NCBI GenBank assembly: GCA_005882415.1
Contig: VBAE01000060.1
Coordinates: 1-12,056 of the forward strand
Length of the DNA: 12,056 nucleotides
Direction: 5' to 3'
Origin: Alphaproteobacteria bacterium
GTDB taxonomy: Bacteria > Pseudomonadota > Alphaproteobacteria > Sphingomonadales > Sphingomonadaceae
Under the pieces are notes generated by a model. It was not told where the DNA came from and did no database searches. It was given only the letters and a program-made list of their open reading frames with translations. A program made the position numbers and the translations under genes. Of this stretch, positions 1 to 8,387 are shown piece by piece; within the stretch, counting starts at the first letter, position 1; every line of letters starts with the position of its first letter.

Positions 1-640
1 CCACCGCCGCATTGGCGCCGCCCGCCGGGGCCGCGCCCGCTTCGGGCATGGGCACCGGGATGATCTGCTGCGCGACCGGCTCCTGGACCAAAGCCGACTG
101 GAAGTGGGCGTAGAACAGGTGGGCGACGTCGAAGCCGCCGCCTTCGAAGCGCTGAACGATGTCGTTGGCGATCGCCTGAGCTTCGGCGAAATTGGCGAAC
201 TTGGTCTCGCTGGTGTCGTACTCGCGGACGATCTGGCGCGGGTAGAGGCGGGAGATGACCGCTTTGCCCTTGCGCCCGACCAGGTAGAAATGGACCGTCT
301 TGCCCTGGCGGATCAAATCGTCGGCGGCCTTGCGGGCGGCGCGGACGATGTTCGAGTTGAACGCACCGGCGAGGCCGCGGTCGGAGGTGCAGACGACCAG
401 CAAATGGGTCTGGTCCGATCCGGTGCCGGCGAGAAGCTTCGGGCTCTGCGGGCTGATCGTGACCTTGGCCGCAATGCTCGCCATCACCTGCTCCATGCGG
501 CTTGCATAGGGGCGCCCGGACTCCGCCGCCTGCTGCGCACGGCGCAGCTTCGCGGCGGCGACCATCTTCATCGCCTTGGTGATCTTCTGCGTCGACTTGA
601 CCGACGCGATCCGCCCTTTGAGCGCCTTGAGAGAGGCCAT
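1..640 (-). CDS. atpG: F1F0 ATP synthase gamma subunit, C-terminus outside window
   Basis: Gamma is the central rotor stalk of the F1 motor, turning inside the alpha3beta3 ring on the cytoplasmic face of the membrane. The start is ATG at 638-640. It opens with MASLKALKGRIASVKSTQKI, followed by TKAMKMVAAAKLRRAQ, the classic N-terminal coiled-coil helix of gamma. The internal motif VVCTSDRGLAGAFNSNIVR is also typical. About 213 codons are visible, against roughly 290 residues in alphaproteobacterial gamma subunits, so the C-terminal helix lies beyond position 1. An AAGGAAAG Shine-Dalgarno sits about 4-5 bases before the ATG, between the start and the repeat at 655-772. It is third in the atpH-atpA-atpG order. 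The residues near the window edge (PEAGAAPAGGANAA) form an Ala/Gly-rich insert that is not part of the conserved core. Confidence 0.97.
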   Translation of the reverse strand, partial: MASLKALKGRIASVKSTQKITKAMKMVAAAKLRRAQQAAESGRPYASRMEQVMASIAAKVTISPQSPKLLAGTGSDQTHLLVVCTSDRGLAGAFNSNIVRAARKAADDLIRQGKTVHFYLVGRKGKAVISRLYPRQIVREYDTSETKFANFAEAQAIANDIVQRFEGGGFDVAHLFYAHFQSALVQEPVAQQIIPVPMPEAGAAPAGGANAAV

Positions 641-654
641 TGTTCTTTCCTTCT

Positions 655-772
655 CCCTCTCCCCACCGGGGAGAGGGCCGGGGAGAGGGGGAGTATGATC
701 CCGCTCTGCCCTGTGCCTACCGATGAGAGAGGCTCTTCCCCTCTCCCAACCCTCTCCCCGGAGGGGAGAGGG
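655..772. repeat. REPIN/BIME-like pair of inverted REP hairpins between atpA and atpG
   Basis: There are two perfect 10-bp hairpins with CCCTCTCCCC/GGGGAGAGGG arms. One is at 655-664/668-677 (loop ACC) and the other at 750-759/763-772 (loop GGA). Each is followed on its inner side by one more half-copy (GGGGAGAGGGG near 680-690; CCCCTCTCCC at 738-747). The left and right halves are therefore near-perfect reverse complements around a spacer of about 47 bp. This is the architecture of REP doublets (REPIN/BIME) spread by RAYT transposases. No RAYT gene is visible here. The element begins 5 bases past the atpA stop codon and ends before the atpG Shine-Dalgarno, so it fills the intercistronic gap of the operon without touching coding sequence. 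Confidence 0.85.
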
Positions 773-776
773 CTAT

Positions 777-2306
<1,530 letters not shown>

Positions 2307-2308
2307 GT

Positions 2309-2863
2309 TCAGCCTTTCATCGCATGCGCGAGGGTGTTGAGTTTGGTGCGGATGGAGCCGTCGATCTGTTGGGATCCGATCTTCACGACCAGCCCGCCCA
2401 AGATGGTGGGATCGACCGTGAGATCAACCGCGACGTCGCGGCCGACCCGGCTCTTCAAATTGGTTTTCAGCGCCTCGACCTGGTCGTCGCTCAAGGGACG
2501 GGCCGAGACCACTTCGGCAGTCGTCTCGCCGCGATGGTCGGCGGCGAGCAGGTTGAAGAAGCGGATGATGTTGCCGAGCTGGCCGAGGCGGCGGTTCTGG
2601 GCGAGCACGCCGAGGAAGTTCGAGGTGATGGGATCGAGCCCCATCGATGCCGCGACCGCCTTGACGGTGCGCAGAGCGTCCTCGCGCCCGATCAGCGGGC
2701 TGGTGGTGAGCTCGCGCAGGTCCGCCGACTCGCGCAGCCCCTCGCGGAGCGCGGCGAGGCTGGTGCCGACCGCCTCGAGCTGGCGCTCGTCCCGTGCCAG
2801 TTCGAACAATGCGGTCGCATAGCGGCCCGCCAGACTTGCCTGAATGCCGCCGGAATTCTCCAC
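2309..2863 (-). CDS. atpH: F1F0 ATP synthase delta subunit (OSCP-like)
   Basis: Delta sits on top of F1 and joins it to the peripheral stalk (b subunits). The 184-residue length fits the family (E. coli 177). Recognisable parts are the N-terminal helical bundle opening (SLAGRYATALFELARDE) and the C-terminal region VDPTILGGLVVKIGSQQIDGS, the conserved delta/OSCP signature. The start is GTG at 2861-2863; the family-typical GRYATALFELA follows about 12 residues later and no better start is present. A GGGAG motif lies about 13 bases upstream, and purine-rich CGAGG is closer. It is the first gene of this atp cluster, as in many alphaproteobacteria where the F0 genes map elsewhere. Its promoter must lie within the 230-bp region shared with ada, but no convincing boxes were found. 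Confidence 0.97.
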   Translation of the reverse strand: MENSGGIQASLAGRYATALFELARDERQLEAVGTSLAALREGLRESADLRELTTSPLIGREDALRTVKAVAASMGLDPITSNFLGVLAQNRRLGQLGNIIRFFNLLAADHRGETTAEVVSARPLSDDQVEALKTNLKSRVGRDVAVDLTVDPTILGGLVVKIGSQQIDGSIRTKLNTLAHAMKG

Positions 2864-2890
2864 GCGCGCCTCGACTCCCTACAGATTTGT

Positions 2891-2939
2891 TTATGGGGCC
2901 CCCTTGGCGCCCTCCGGATGGAGAGCGCGGGCCCCATAA
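2891..2939. repeat. 49-nt palindrome upstream of atpH
   Basis: A perfect 11-bp inverted repeat, TTATGGGGCCC (2891-2901) and GGGCCCCATAA (2929-2939), encloses a nested stem: GCGC 2907-2910 with 2925-2928, then CTCC 2912-2915 with GGAG 2920-2923, loop GGAT. About 19 base pairs form in total, with a 5-base bulge on one side. It lies 28 bases upstream of the atpH GTG, so it may be in the 5' leader of the atp transcript or act as a DNA site. There is no U-run on either side, which argues against an intrinsic terminator. Confidence 0.7.
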
Positions 2940-2964
2940 TTGACTCATGATAAGAAGACGCCCG

Positions 2965-2993
2965 GGGCGCCCTCGCTACGGTCGCGGGCGCCC
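2965..2993. repeat. Second GC-rich palindrome in the atpH-ada gap
   Basis: GGGCGCC (2965-2971) pairs with GGCGCCC (2987-2993), extended by C2972-G2986 and then CG 2974-2975 with CG 2983-2984 across one mismatch. It shares the core GGCGCCCTC with the palindrome at 2891-2939, which suggests two diverged copies of one element. It lies between the divergent atpH and ada starts. The rest of the 230-bp gap shows no clear promoter. Confidence 0.6.
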
Positions 2994-3093
2994 TAGCAGG
3001 GGCATTGCTGCGATGCAACCGGTGCGGTGGGCGTTCGGCTTTGAAAGCAAGCTCCGGGATGCAGGGGAGCCGAATCGCCGGTAGAAGGGGCGT

Positions 3094-4090
3094 ATGGAAC
3101 AGACGCTTCAACTCGACGCCGAAGCCGCCTGGGCCGCGGTGCTTCGCCGCGACCGCGCGCAGGATGGGCGGTTCGTCACCGGCGTGCTCAGCACGGGGAT
3201 ATACTGCCGGCCGTCCTGCGCCGCGCGGCATCCGAAGCGGGAGAATGTGCGCTTCTTCGGGAGCGGGGCCGAGGCGGCGGCGGCAGGGTTGCGGGCGTGC
3301 CTTAGGTGCAAGCCCGACGACGTCGCGCGCGATGCGGCGGCGGTGGAGAAGGCGGTTCGGCTGATCGACGGCGCCGAGACTCTGCCTGCGCTCGACGAAC
3401 TCGCCGCCGCGGCAGGCTATTCGCCCTTCCACTTCCACCGCCTGTTCAAGCGCGCCACCGGGCTCACCCCGGCGGCCTATGCGCGCGGCAAGCGTGCCAG
3501 GAGCATGACCATGACCCTCGAAAGCAACGACCGCGTGACCGACGCCATCTACGATTCCGGCTATTCCGGCCCGGGCCGCTTCTATGCCGACGCCAAGGAC
3601 CGGCTGGGGATGACCCCGTCCGCCTGGCGCGACGGGGGACGCGGGGAGACGATCCGCTGGGCTACGGCCGAGACTTCGCTGGGGACGATGCTTGTCGCGG
3701 CCACCGCCCGCGGCATCTGCCGGCTGTCCTTCGACGAGGACGAATCGGCGCTCCGCTCCCGCTTCCCCAAGGCGGCGATCGAGCCCGGCGGGGAGGCGAT
3801 GGCCGACCTGCTGCGCCGAACTGACGAAGCGGTCGAGGCGCCGGAGCGGCCGGGTGTGGCGCGAGCTCACCCGGATCCCGCCGGGCGAGACTCGCACCTA
3901 TGCCGAGATCGCCGCCGCGGTCGGCCGCCCGGGCGCGATCCGCGCGGCGGGCTCTGCCAACGGCGCCAACAAGGTCGCGATCCTCATCCCCTGCCACCGC
4001 GTGATCCGCACCGGCGGCGCGCTGGGCGGCTATGCCTATGGCCTGGAGCGCAAGGCGAAGCTGCTCGAGCGGGAGGGGCGGGGCCATTAG
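3094..4090 (+). pseudogene. ada: Ada DNA-alkylation repair protein/regulator, frameshifted with a small deletion
   Basis: Ada removes methyl groups from phosphotriesters (N-terminal domain) and O6-methylguanine (C-terminal domain), and once methylated activates the adaptive response. Frame 1 from ATG 3094 gives AdaN with zinc/methyl-acceptor Cys38, Cys42, Cys69 and Cys72, the same numbering as E. coli. It then gives an AraC-type helix-turn-helix (about 98-180, with LDELAAAAGYSPFHFHRLFK) and the start of the MGMT fold, up to ERP at residue 253 (codon 3850-3852). The reading then needs a different frame: VWRELTRIPPGETRTYAEIA onward from 3854, including the catalytic IPCHRV motif, to the TAG at 4088-4090. 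Compared with E. coli Ada, about 15 residues normally between these points (the LPLDIRGTAFQ region) are missing, consistent with loss of roughly 44 bases. Unshifted, frame 1 stays open to 5493 antisense to priA, giving a 799-codon chimera. An AAGGGG ribosome site precedes the ATG. Real mutation or assembly error cannot be told apart here. Confidence 0.88.
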
Positions 4091-6252
4091 AGGAAGGAGT
4101 AAGGGTCGACGTCGACGCTGACCCTCACGCCGCGCGGCCAGTCGAGCTTGCCGAGCCAGTCGCGGATCACGTCCTGGACGTCGAGGCTTCGCGCGGCGTG
4201 GACGAGGAGGCGCTGGCGGTGGCGGCCGCGGAGCATTGCCAGCGGGGCTGGGGCGGGGCCGAAGACGGCCATATTCTCCACCTGCGGCGCGGTCTTGCCG
4301 ATCAGGCGGGCGGTCTCGGTGGCCTCGGCGAGGTCCTCGGCGGAGACGATGATCCCGGCGAGGCGGCCGAAGGGGGGCATCGCCGCCTCCCGCCGGGAGT
4401 CGGTCTCGGCGGCGTAGAAGCTCTCGGCGTCGCCGCTGACCAGGGCCGCGATCACCGGGGCGGACGGGTCGTGGGTCTGGACGAAGACCCGGCCCGGCTT
4501 CTCGCCGCGCCCGGCGCGGCCGGCGACCTGGGCGATCTGCTGGAAGCTGCGCTCGGCGGCGCGCAGGTCTCCGCCCTGGAGGCCGAGGTCCGCGTCGACC
4601 ACTCCGACGAGGGTCAGGTTGGGAAAGTGATAGCCCTTGGTGACGAGCTGGGTGCCGACGACGATGTCGATGTCCCCTGCCTCCATTCGACCGACGAACT
4701 CGGCCGCCTTGGCCGGCGACCAGATCGTGTCCGAGGTGACGATAATGGTGCGGGCGTCCGGGAACAGCGCCCGGACCTCGTCCGCGATCCGTTCGACGCC
4801 GGGGCCGACGGGGACGAGGCTGCCTTCCTCCTCGCATTCGGGGCATTTGTGGGGCGGCGGCATCATGTGGCCGCAATGGTGGCAGGCGAGGCGGTGGACG
4901 AGCCGGTGCTCGACCATCCAGGCGGTGCAATTCGGGCATTGGAAGCGGTGCCCGCAATGGCGGCAGAGGGTGAGCGGGGCATAGCCGCGCCGGTTGAGGA
5001 AGAGGAGGGACTGCTGCCCGGCCTCGAGGTTCGCCTCGATCTCGCGGACGAGGGTGGGGGCGAGCCAATGGCCGCGTGGCGGCGGGTCCTGCGTCAGGTC
5101 GATCGCTGTGATGTCGGGGAGGGTGGCGCCGGCGTAGCGGCTGGGCAGCTTGACCTCGCGATACACGCCGATCTCGGCCATCTGACGGGTCTCGATGGCC
5201 GGGGTGGCGGAGGCGAGGATCACCGGGATCTTCTCCAGCTTGCCGCGCATCACCGCCACGTCGCGGGCGTGGTACTGGACCCCGTCTTCCTGCTTGAAGC
5301 TCGGCTCGTGCGCCTCGTCGACGACGATCAGGCCGAGATCCGGGTAAGGGAGGAAGAGCGAGGAGCGGGCGCCGACCACCACCTTCGCCTCGCCGCTGGC
5401 GATCGCGCGCCAGGCGCGGCGGCGCTGCGATTGGCGGAGGCCCGAATGCCAGGCGACCGGCTCGCAGCCGAAGCGGGCGCGGAAGCGCTTTAGGAAGGGC
5501 TCGGTGAGCGCGATCTCGGGGAGCAGGACGAGGGTCTGGCGGCCCATCCGGAGCGATTCCGCGACTGCCTCGAAATAGACCTCGGTCTTGCCGGAGCCGG
5601 TGACGCCGTCGAGCAGGAAGGGGGCGAACTCGGCCTGCTGGACGGCGAGGACGAACTCCCGCGCCGCCGCCTTCTGCGCCGCCTCCAGGTGGGGCGGGTG
5701 GTGGTCCGGGTCGGGGCGGGGGTAGGGGTCGTCGATCGACACCTCGACGGCCTCGATCGCCCCGGCCTTGACCAGGCCGCGGATCACGCCGTCCGAGACG
5801 TCGGCGGCGAGGGCGAGCTCGCGGACCAGGCCCTGGCGGTCCTCGATCCGCTCCAGCGCCTGGGCGCGTTGCGGGGTAAGGCGTTCGGGGACGAAGCCGG
5901 TGGCGCGGTACTCGGTGATCGTCCGGGCGCCGTCGAGGGCGCTCGCCGAGGCAAGCGCCATTCGGAGGACCGAGGGGATGGGGGCCAGGTAATAGTCCGC
6001 GGTCCACTCGATCAGGCGGCGGAGCGGGGCCTTCAAGGGCGGCAGGTCGTAGACGGCGAGGAGGGGGCGGAGGCGGTTGTCGCCGACCTCCTCCGTCTCC
6101 AGCCGCTCCGGCTCCCACGCCACCCCCGTCATCTGCCTTGGGCCCAGCGGCGCGAGCACGATCGAGCCCGGCTCGACCTCGCGCCCGGCGGGAGCGCGAT
6201 AGTCGAGCGGACCCAATGCGGCATTGAGCAGGAGGACGCGGACCCGGTTCAT
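4087..6252 (-). CDS. priA: Primosomal replication restart helicase PriA
   Basis: PriA is a 3'-5' superfamily 2 helicase that recognises abandoned replication forks and reloads the replisome through DnaB. At 721 residues it is full length. The N-terminal 3'-DNA-binding domain begins VRVLLLNAALGPLDYRAP. The helicase core has Walker A GVTGSGKT at 216-223 and DEAH at 312-315. Two zinc-binding knuckles use eight cysteines (430, 433, 439, 442, 457, 460, 470, 473). Motif VI QVAGRAGR is near 575-582. The start is ATG 6250-6252; there is an in-frame TAG upstream and no other start between. The Shine-Dalgarno is odd: a GGGGGGA run abuts the ATG, and a four-codon ORF ending in the ATG overlaps it. The stop TAA (4087-4089) overlaps the ada TAG on the other strand. 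The gene upstream on the same strand ends 51 bases away with no terminator between, so they may share a transcript. Confidence 0.98.
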   Translation of the reverse strand: MNRVRVLLLNAALGPLDYRAPAGREVEPGSIVLAPLGPRQMTGVAWEPERLETEEVGDNRLRPLLAVYDLPPLKAPLRRLIEWTADYYLAPIPSVLRMALASASALDGARTITEYRATGFVPERLTPQRAQALERIEDRQGLVRELALAADVSDGVIRGLVKAGAIEAVEVSIDDPYPRPDPDHHPPHLEAAQKAAAREFVLAVQQAEFAPFLLDGVTGSGKTEVYFEAVAESLRMGRQTLVLLPEIALTEPFLKRFRARFGCEPVAWHSGLRQSQRRRAWRAIASGEAKVVVGARSSLFLPYPDLGLIVVDEAHEPSFKQEDGVQYHARDVAVMRGKLEKIPVILASATPAIETRQMAEIGVYREVKLPSRYAGATLPDITAIDLTQDPPPRGHWLAPTLVREIEANLEAGQQSLLFLNRRGYAPLTLCRHCGHRFQCPNCTAWMVEHRLVHRLACHHCGHMMPPPHKCPECEEEGSLVPVGPGVERIADEVRALFPDARTIIVTSDTIWSPAKAAEFVGRMEAGDIDIVVGTQLVTKGYHFPNLTLVGVVDADLGLQGGDLRAAERSFQQIAQVAGRAGRGEKPGRVFVQTHDPSAPVIAALVSGDAESFYAAETDSRREAAMPPFGRLAGIIVSAEDLAEATETARLIGKTAPQVENMAVFGPAPAPLAMLRGRHRQRLLVHAARSLDVQDVIRDWLGKLDWPRGVRVSVDVDPYSFL

Positions 6253-6263
6253 TCCCCCCGCAT
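6249..6263 (-). other. Possible four-codon upstream ORF overlapping the priA start
   Basis: On the minus strand ATG CGG GGG GAA TGA starts at 6263, and its TGA overlaps the priA ATG by two bases (ATGA arrangement). The priA ATG has its G-rich run only one base away, which is too close for a normal Shine-Dalgarno, so coupling through this mini-ORF is conceivable. It could also be coincidence in GC-rich sequence. Confidence 0.2.
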
Positions 6264-6303
6264 ATGGCCTTTCGGTGGCGATGCGGAAGGCTTGTCGGAC
6301 CTC

Positions 6304-7803
6304 CTAGACGTAACGGGCGGGCTGGAGGGCCGCGTGGACGATCCGGATCTGGTCGAGCGCGCCCCCCGCCCGGCCGGCGAAGCCGAGCACCACCGCGCCC
6401 GGCCCGGGCTCCCAATCCTCGACCGTGCCCCCGGTGCCGCCGGCGGCGATGCTGCGCCGTCCGGAATGGGCCACGATCGAGTCGATCAGGCCGCCATGGC
6501 CGATGCGGAACTTCGACAGGAATTGGCCGTCGCCAAGGTCGAACTTGGCGCCGGCGCTGCCTTCCGTCCCATGGGTGGTCATCCAATCCCCTGTGCCGGA
6601 GGTGTAGCCGACCTCAATCCGGCGGATCACGTCGTACTTGTCCCATTTGCCCGGGGCGAGCCGGATCGATTGGATCCGCACCCGGTTTTGGAACGCCTTG
6701 CCGACCGGCATGAAGTCGAAATTCGGGCCGGTGTCGCTTCCGAACGAGGCGGGCTGGGGTTCGTCGAAGGCGAGCACCGGCTCCCCCTCGGCCAGCGACG
6801 GCAGCTCCGGTGCCTTAAAGTCGCCGGTCGGGTTTTCCTCCCAGGCGTGGACCTGGGCCTCGATCGTCCTCTCGTCCGCCGCGACCCGCCCGCCGAATTC
6901 GTCGAGCTTGGGGTCCTCGAAGCCATAGACTTCGTAGACCTCGCCGAGCAGCCCGATCTGCTCCTTGACGCTGCCGAGATGGGGGAGGTTGGTCAGGATT
7001 CCCGGCGTGTCGGTGAAGTAGCGGCGGTTGGCCGTCACCTTGGCGAAGCCGCGGCCGAACCCCGGAATCCTCTCATAGCCTTCGACCTTGAAGCCCGTCA
7101 TCACCGGCGCGTTCATCTCCATCGCCGAGAACCTGCGCGCGAAATCGATCATTCCGGGCGGGTCCGGCAGCTGGACGCCGCGGACGCCAGTCATCTCCTG
7201 GCTGAAGGTCCACTGCACTTCGGTCCTCTCGGAGAATTGAGAGAGCTTGAGCTGCGTTTCGGCGGTGAAGGTCAGGCCGCCCGAGATTCCGCTCGCCCGC
7301 AACGAGGCGACGAGGTTGCTCCGCTCCGAGCGGCTCCTCGTCCGGAAGGTGTAGACGGCGTAATATTCGCCGCCCTCGAACGTCTCGCTGATGTAGGAAT
7401 CGCCATAGTTGCGGACGAACTCGGCCGCCTCCGCGTCGTCGGCGGGCGGCGCGACGCCCGGCACCAGCGCCGCGGTCAGCACCTTGTAGTGGCCGAGGCC
7501 GTTGCGGACATGGGCGACGATGGTGAGGTTGTTCTCCGTCACGTGCAGGCTGTTCATGAAGTTCATCTTGGCGGTGGCCCTGAACCCTTTGAGAAAGCTG
7601 ACCGACACCGACGCGTCGATCTCCAGCGCCCTCGCCAATTGCTCGCTGGACTGGCAGACCTCGATCCTCATGCTGACCGGAAGACCGTCGGGCAGGGTCT
7701 CGCCCTCGACTATCCGCGTCGGAAGCATGCCGTGGGCGACACTGTCATACCCGCCGAACAGCCTGCGCGCGGCATCGCCGGCGCCAGAATTCACCTGTGC
7801 CAT
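6304..7803 (-). CDS. MACPF-like protein with C-terminal jacalin-like lectin domain (putative pore former)
   Basis: This 499-residue protein has two regions. Residues about 10-300 resemble the bacterial/fungal branch of the membrane-attack-complex/perforin (MACPF) fold. A hydrophobic/amphipathic stretch (SVSVSFLKGFRATAKMNFMN, 65-84) is followed by FVRNYGDSYISETFEGGEYY at 129-148, matching the MACPF signature (Y-G-x-x-[FY]-[IV], then GG). Residues about 362-492 look like a jacalin-type beta-prism: VRIQSIRL, IEVGYTSGTG, GGLIDSIVAHS, and a closing LGFAGRAGGALDQIRIVH. In known MACPF proteins the lectin domain selects the target membrane and the MACPF part inserts. No signal peptide is seen at the N-terminus, and Cys50 is the only cysteine. 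The start is ATG 7801-7803 with GAGGA about 8 bases upstream; the stop TAG is 6304-6306. It reads toward priA and probably shares its transcript. The assignment is from motif recognition only; target and role (toxin, predation defence, competition) are unknown. Confidence 0.6.
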   Translation of the reverse strand: MAQVNSGAGDAARRLFGGYDSVAHGMLPTRIVEGETLPDGLPVSMRIEVCQSSEQLARALEIDASVSVSFLKGFRATAKMNFMNSLHVTENNLTIVAHVRNGLGHYKVLTAALVPGVAPPADDAEAAEFVRNYGDSYISETFEGGEYYAVYTFRTRSRSERSNLVASLRASGISGGLTFTAETQLKLSQFSERTEVQWTFSQEMTGVRGVQLPDPPGMIDFARRFSAMEMNAPVMTGFKVEGYERIPGFGRGFAKVTANRRYFTDTPGILTNLPHLGSVKEQIGLLGEVYEVYGFEDPKLDEFGGRVAADERTIEAQVHAWEENPTGDFKAPELPSLAEGEPVLAFDEPQPASFGSDTGPNFDFMPVGKAFQNRVRIQSIRLAPGKWDKYDVIRRIEVGYTSGTGDWMTTHGTEGSAGAKFDLGDGQFLSKFRIGHGGLIDSIVAHSGRRSIAAGGTGGTVEDWEPGPGAVVLGFAGRAGGALDQIRIVHAALQPARYV

Positions 7804-7812
7804 GTAATATTC

Positions 7813-7839
7813 CTCGCTCGTGAGAGTTTTTAGAGCGAG
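7813..7839 (-). promoter_or_regulatory. Leader hairpin touching the ribosome site of the MACPF-like gene
   Basis: CTCGCTC (7813-7819) and GAGCGAG (7833-7839) form a perfect 7-bp stem with a 13-base AT-rich loop. In the minus-strand transcript its 3' arm runs into the Shine-Dalgarno (GAGCGAGGAA), so the folded leader would partly hide the ribosome site. A regulatory role is inference. Confidence 0.35.
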
Positions 7840-7843
7840 TCGA

Positions 7844-7873
7844 ATCTTAACACAGATTAGCCCAAACGTACAA
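7844..7873 (-). promoter_or_regulatory. Candidate sigma70-type promoter for the MACPF-like gene
   Basis: On the minus strand TTGTAC (7868-7873) and TAAGAT (7844-7849) are separated by 18 bases, in an AT-rich island that stands out from the surroundings. The -10 box lies about 40 bases before the ATG. A small inverted repeat AACGT-ACA-ACGTT (7865-7877) overlaps the -35 box and could be an operator. Confidence 0.4.
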
Positions 7874-7877
7874 CGTT

Positions 7878-8387
7878 ACTTGTCCGAAACTTATAAAACC
7901 AGATCTTCCTACTAAGTAGTTTTCAGAATTTTTGCTGGTTTTAGCTTGGCATAGCGGACTTGGAGCTGGTCGGTGATTCCACCATGAGATCCTCATCCGG
8001 GCCCAGCCGGGCGTCTCTGCCTGAGTGGCACGAAAGGCACGAGAGGCACGAAAGGCACAAGAGTCACATGGATCGTGGGGGGGTATCCGCTCCAGCGAGC
8101 GGCGTTGCGCCTGTCCCCGAGGGCCCGGGGTGGGGAGCGGCGCGGGGTGAAGCTCACGAAGTTTAGGGTCTCGCCGCTTTTCGCCGGGGGCGGCACAAGA
8201 CTTCCACGAAGCGGGGCTGGACGGCGGGCGGGGGAGGGATAAGGTTCCATTCGACAGTTTAGAACATAAGTGGTACGGTGTAGGAAAGTGTTTTCTGTAT
8301 GCCCCGCTAACCCGATGAAACGATGTCCGCTGGCGCATCCTTCGAAGCGGCTTAGTATCCGGCGCTTACAGCCTGAAGGGAGGGACC
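7878..8387. other. Long non-coding stretch between the divergent MACPF-like and DUF2200 genes
   Basis: No credible gene is present on either strand; the open frames here give low-complexity Pro/Arg/Ser translations typical of non-coding GC-rich DNA. Contents: an AT-rich part to about 7960, a 9-bp tandem repeat at 8027-8067, a near-palindrome CCCCGAGGGCCCGGGG around 8116-8131, then G-rich sequence, and an AT-richer patch (8240-8300) that may hold the DUF2200 promoter, although no clear boxes were found. Confidence 0.55.
8027..8067. repeat. Four-and-a-half tandem copies of a 9-bp unit
   Basis: The units are GGCACGAAA, GGCACGAGA, GGCACGAAA and GGCACAAGA, then a partial GTCAC. On the other strand the unit reads as alternating TCGTGCC blocks. 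It is too short for a CRISPR repeat and lies in non-coding DNA. It may be part of a dispersed intergenic repeat family. Confidence 0.7.

Noticed and set aside
2940..2968. TTGACT at 2940-2945 as -35 box of an ada promoter
   Set aside because: The sequence 17 bases downstream is CGGGGCG-like, with no -10 resemblance.
3662..6586. A 974-codon open frame on the minus strand spanning priA and parts of its neighbours
   Set aside because: It is out of frame with priA, the translation is Pro/Arg/Gly low complexity, and it has no recognisable domain.
8244..8248. GGAAC on the minus strand as another EcfG promoter
   Set aside because: The nearest CGTC is about 20 bases away, the spacing is wrong, and no gene lies downstream on that strand.
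7847..8338. 163-codon minus-strand frame in the long non-coding gap
   Set aside because: The composition is low complexity and Pro/Arg/Ser-rich, it runs through the tandem repeat and the candidate promoter, and it has no convincing ribosome site.
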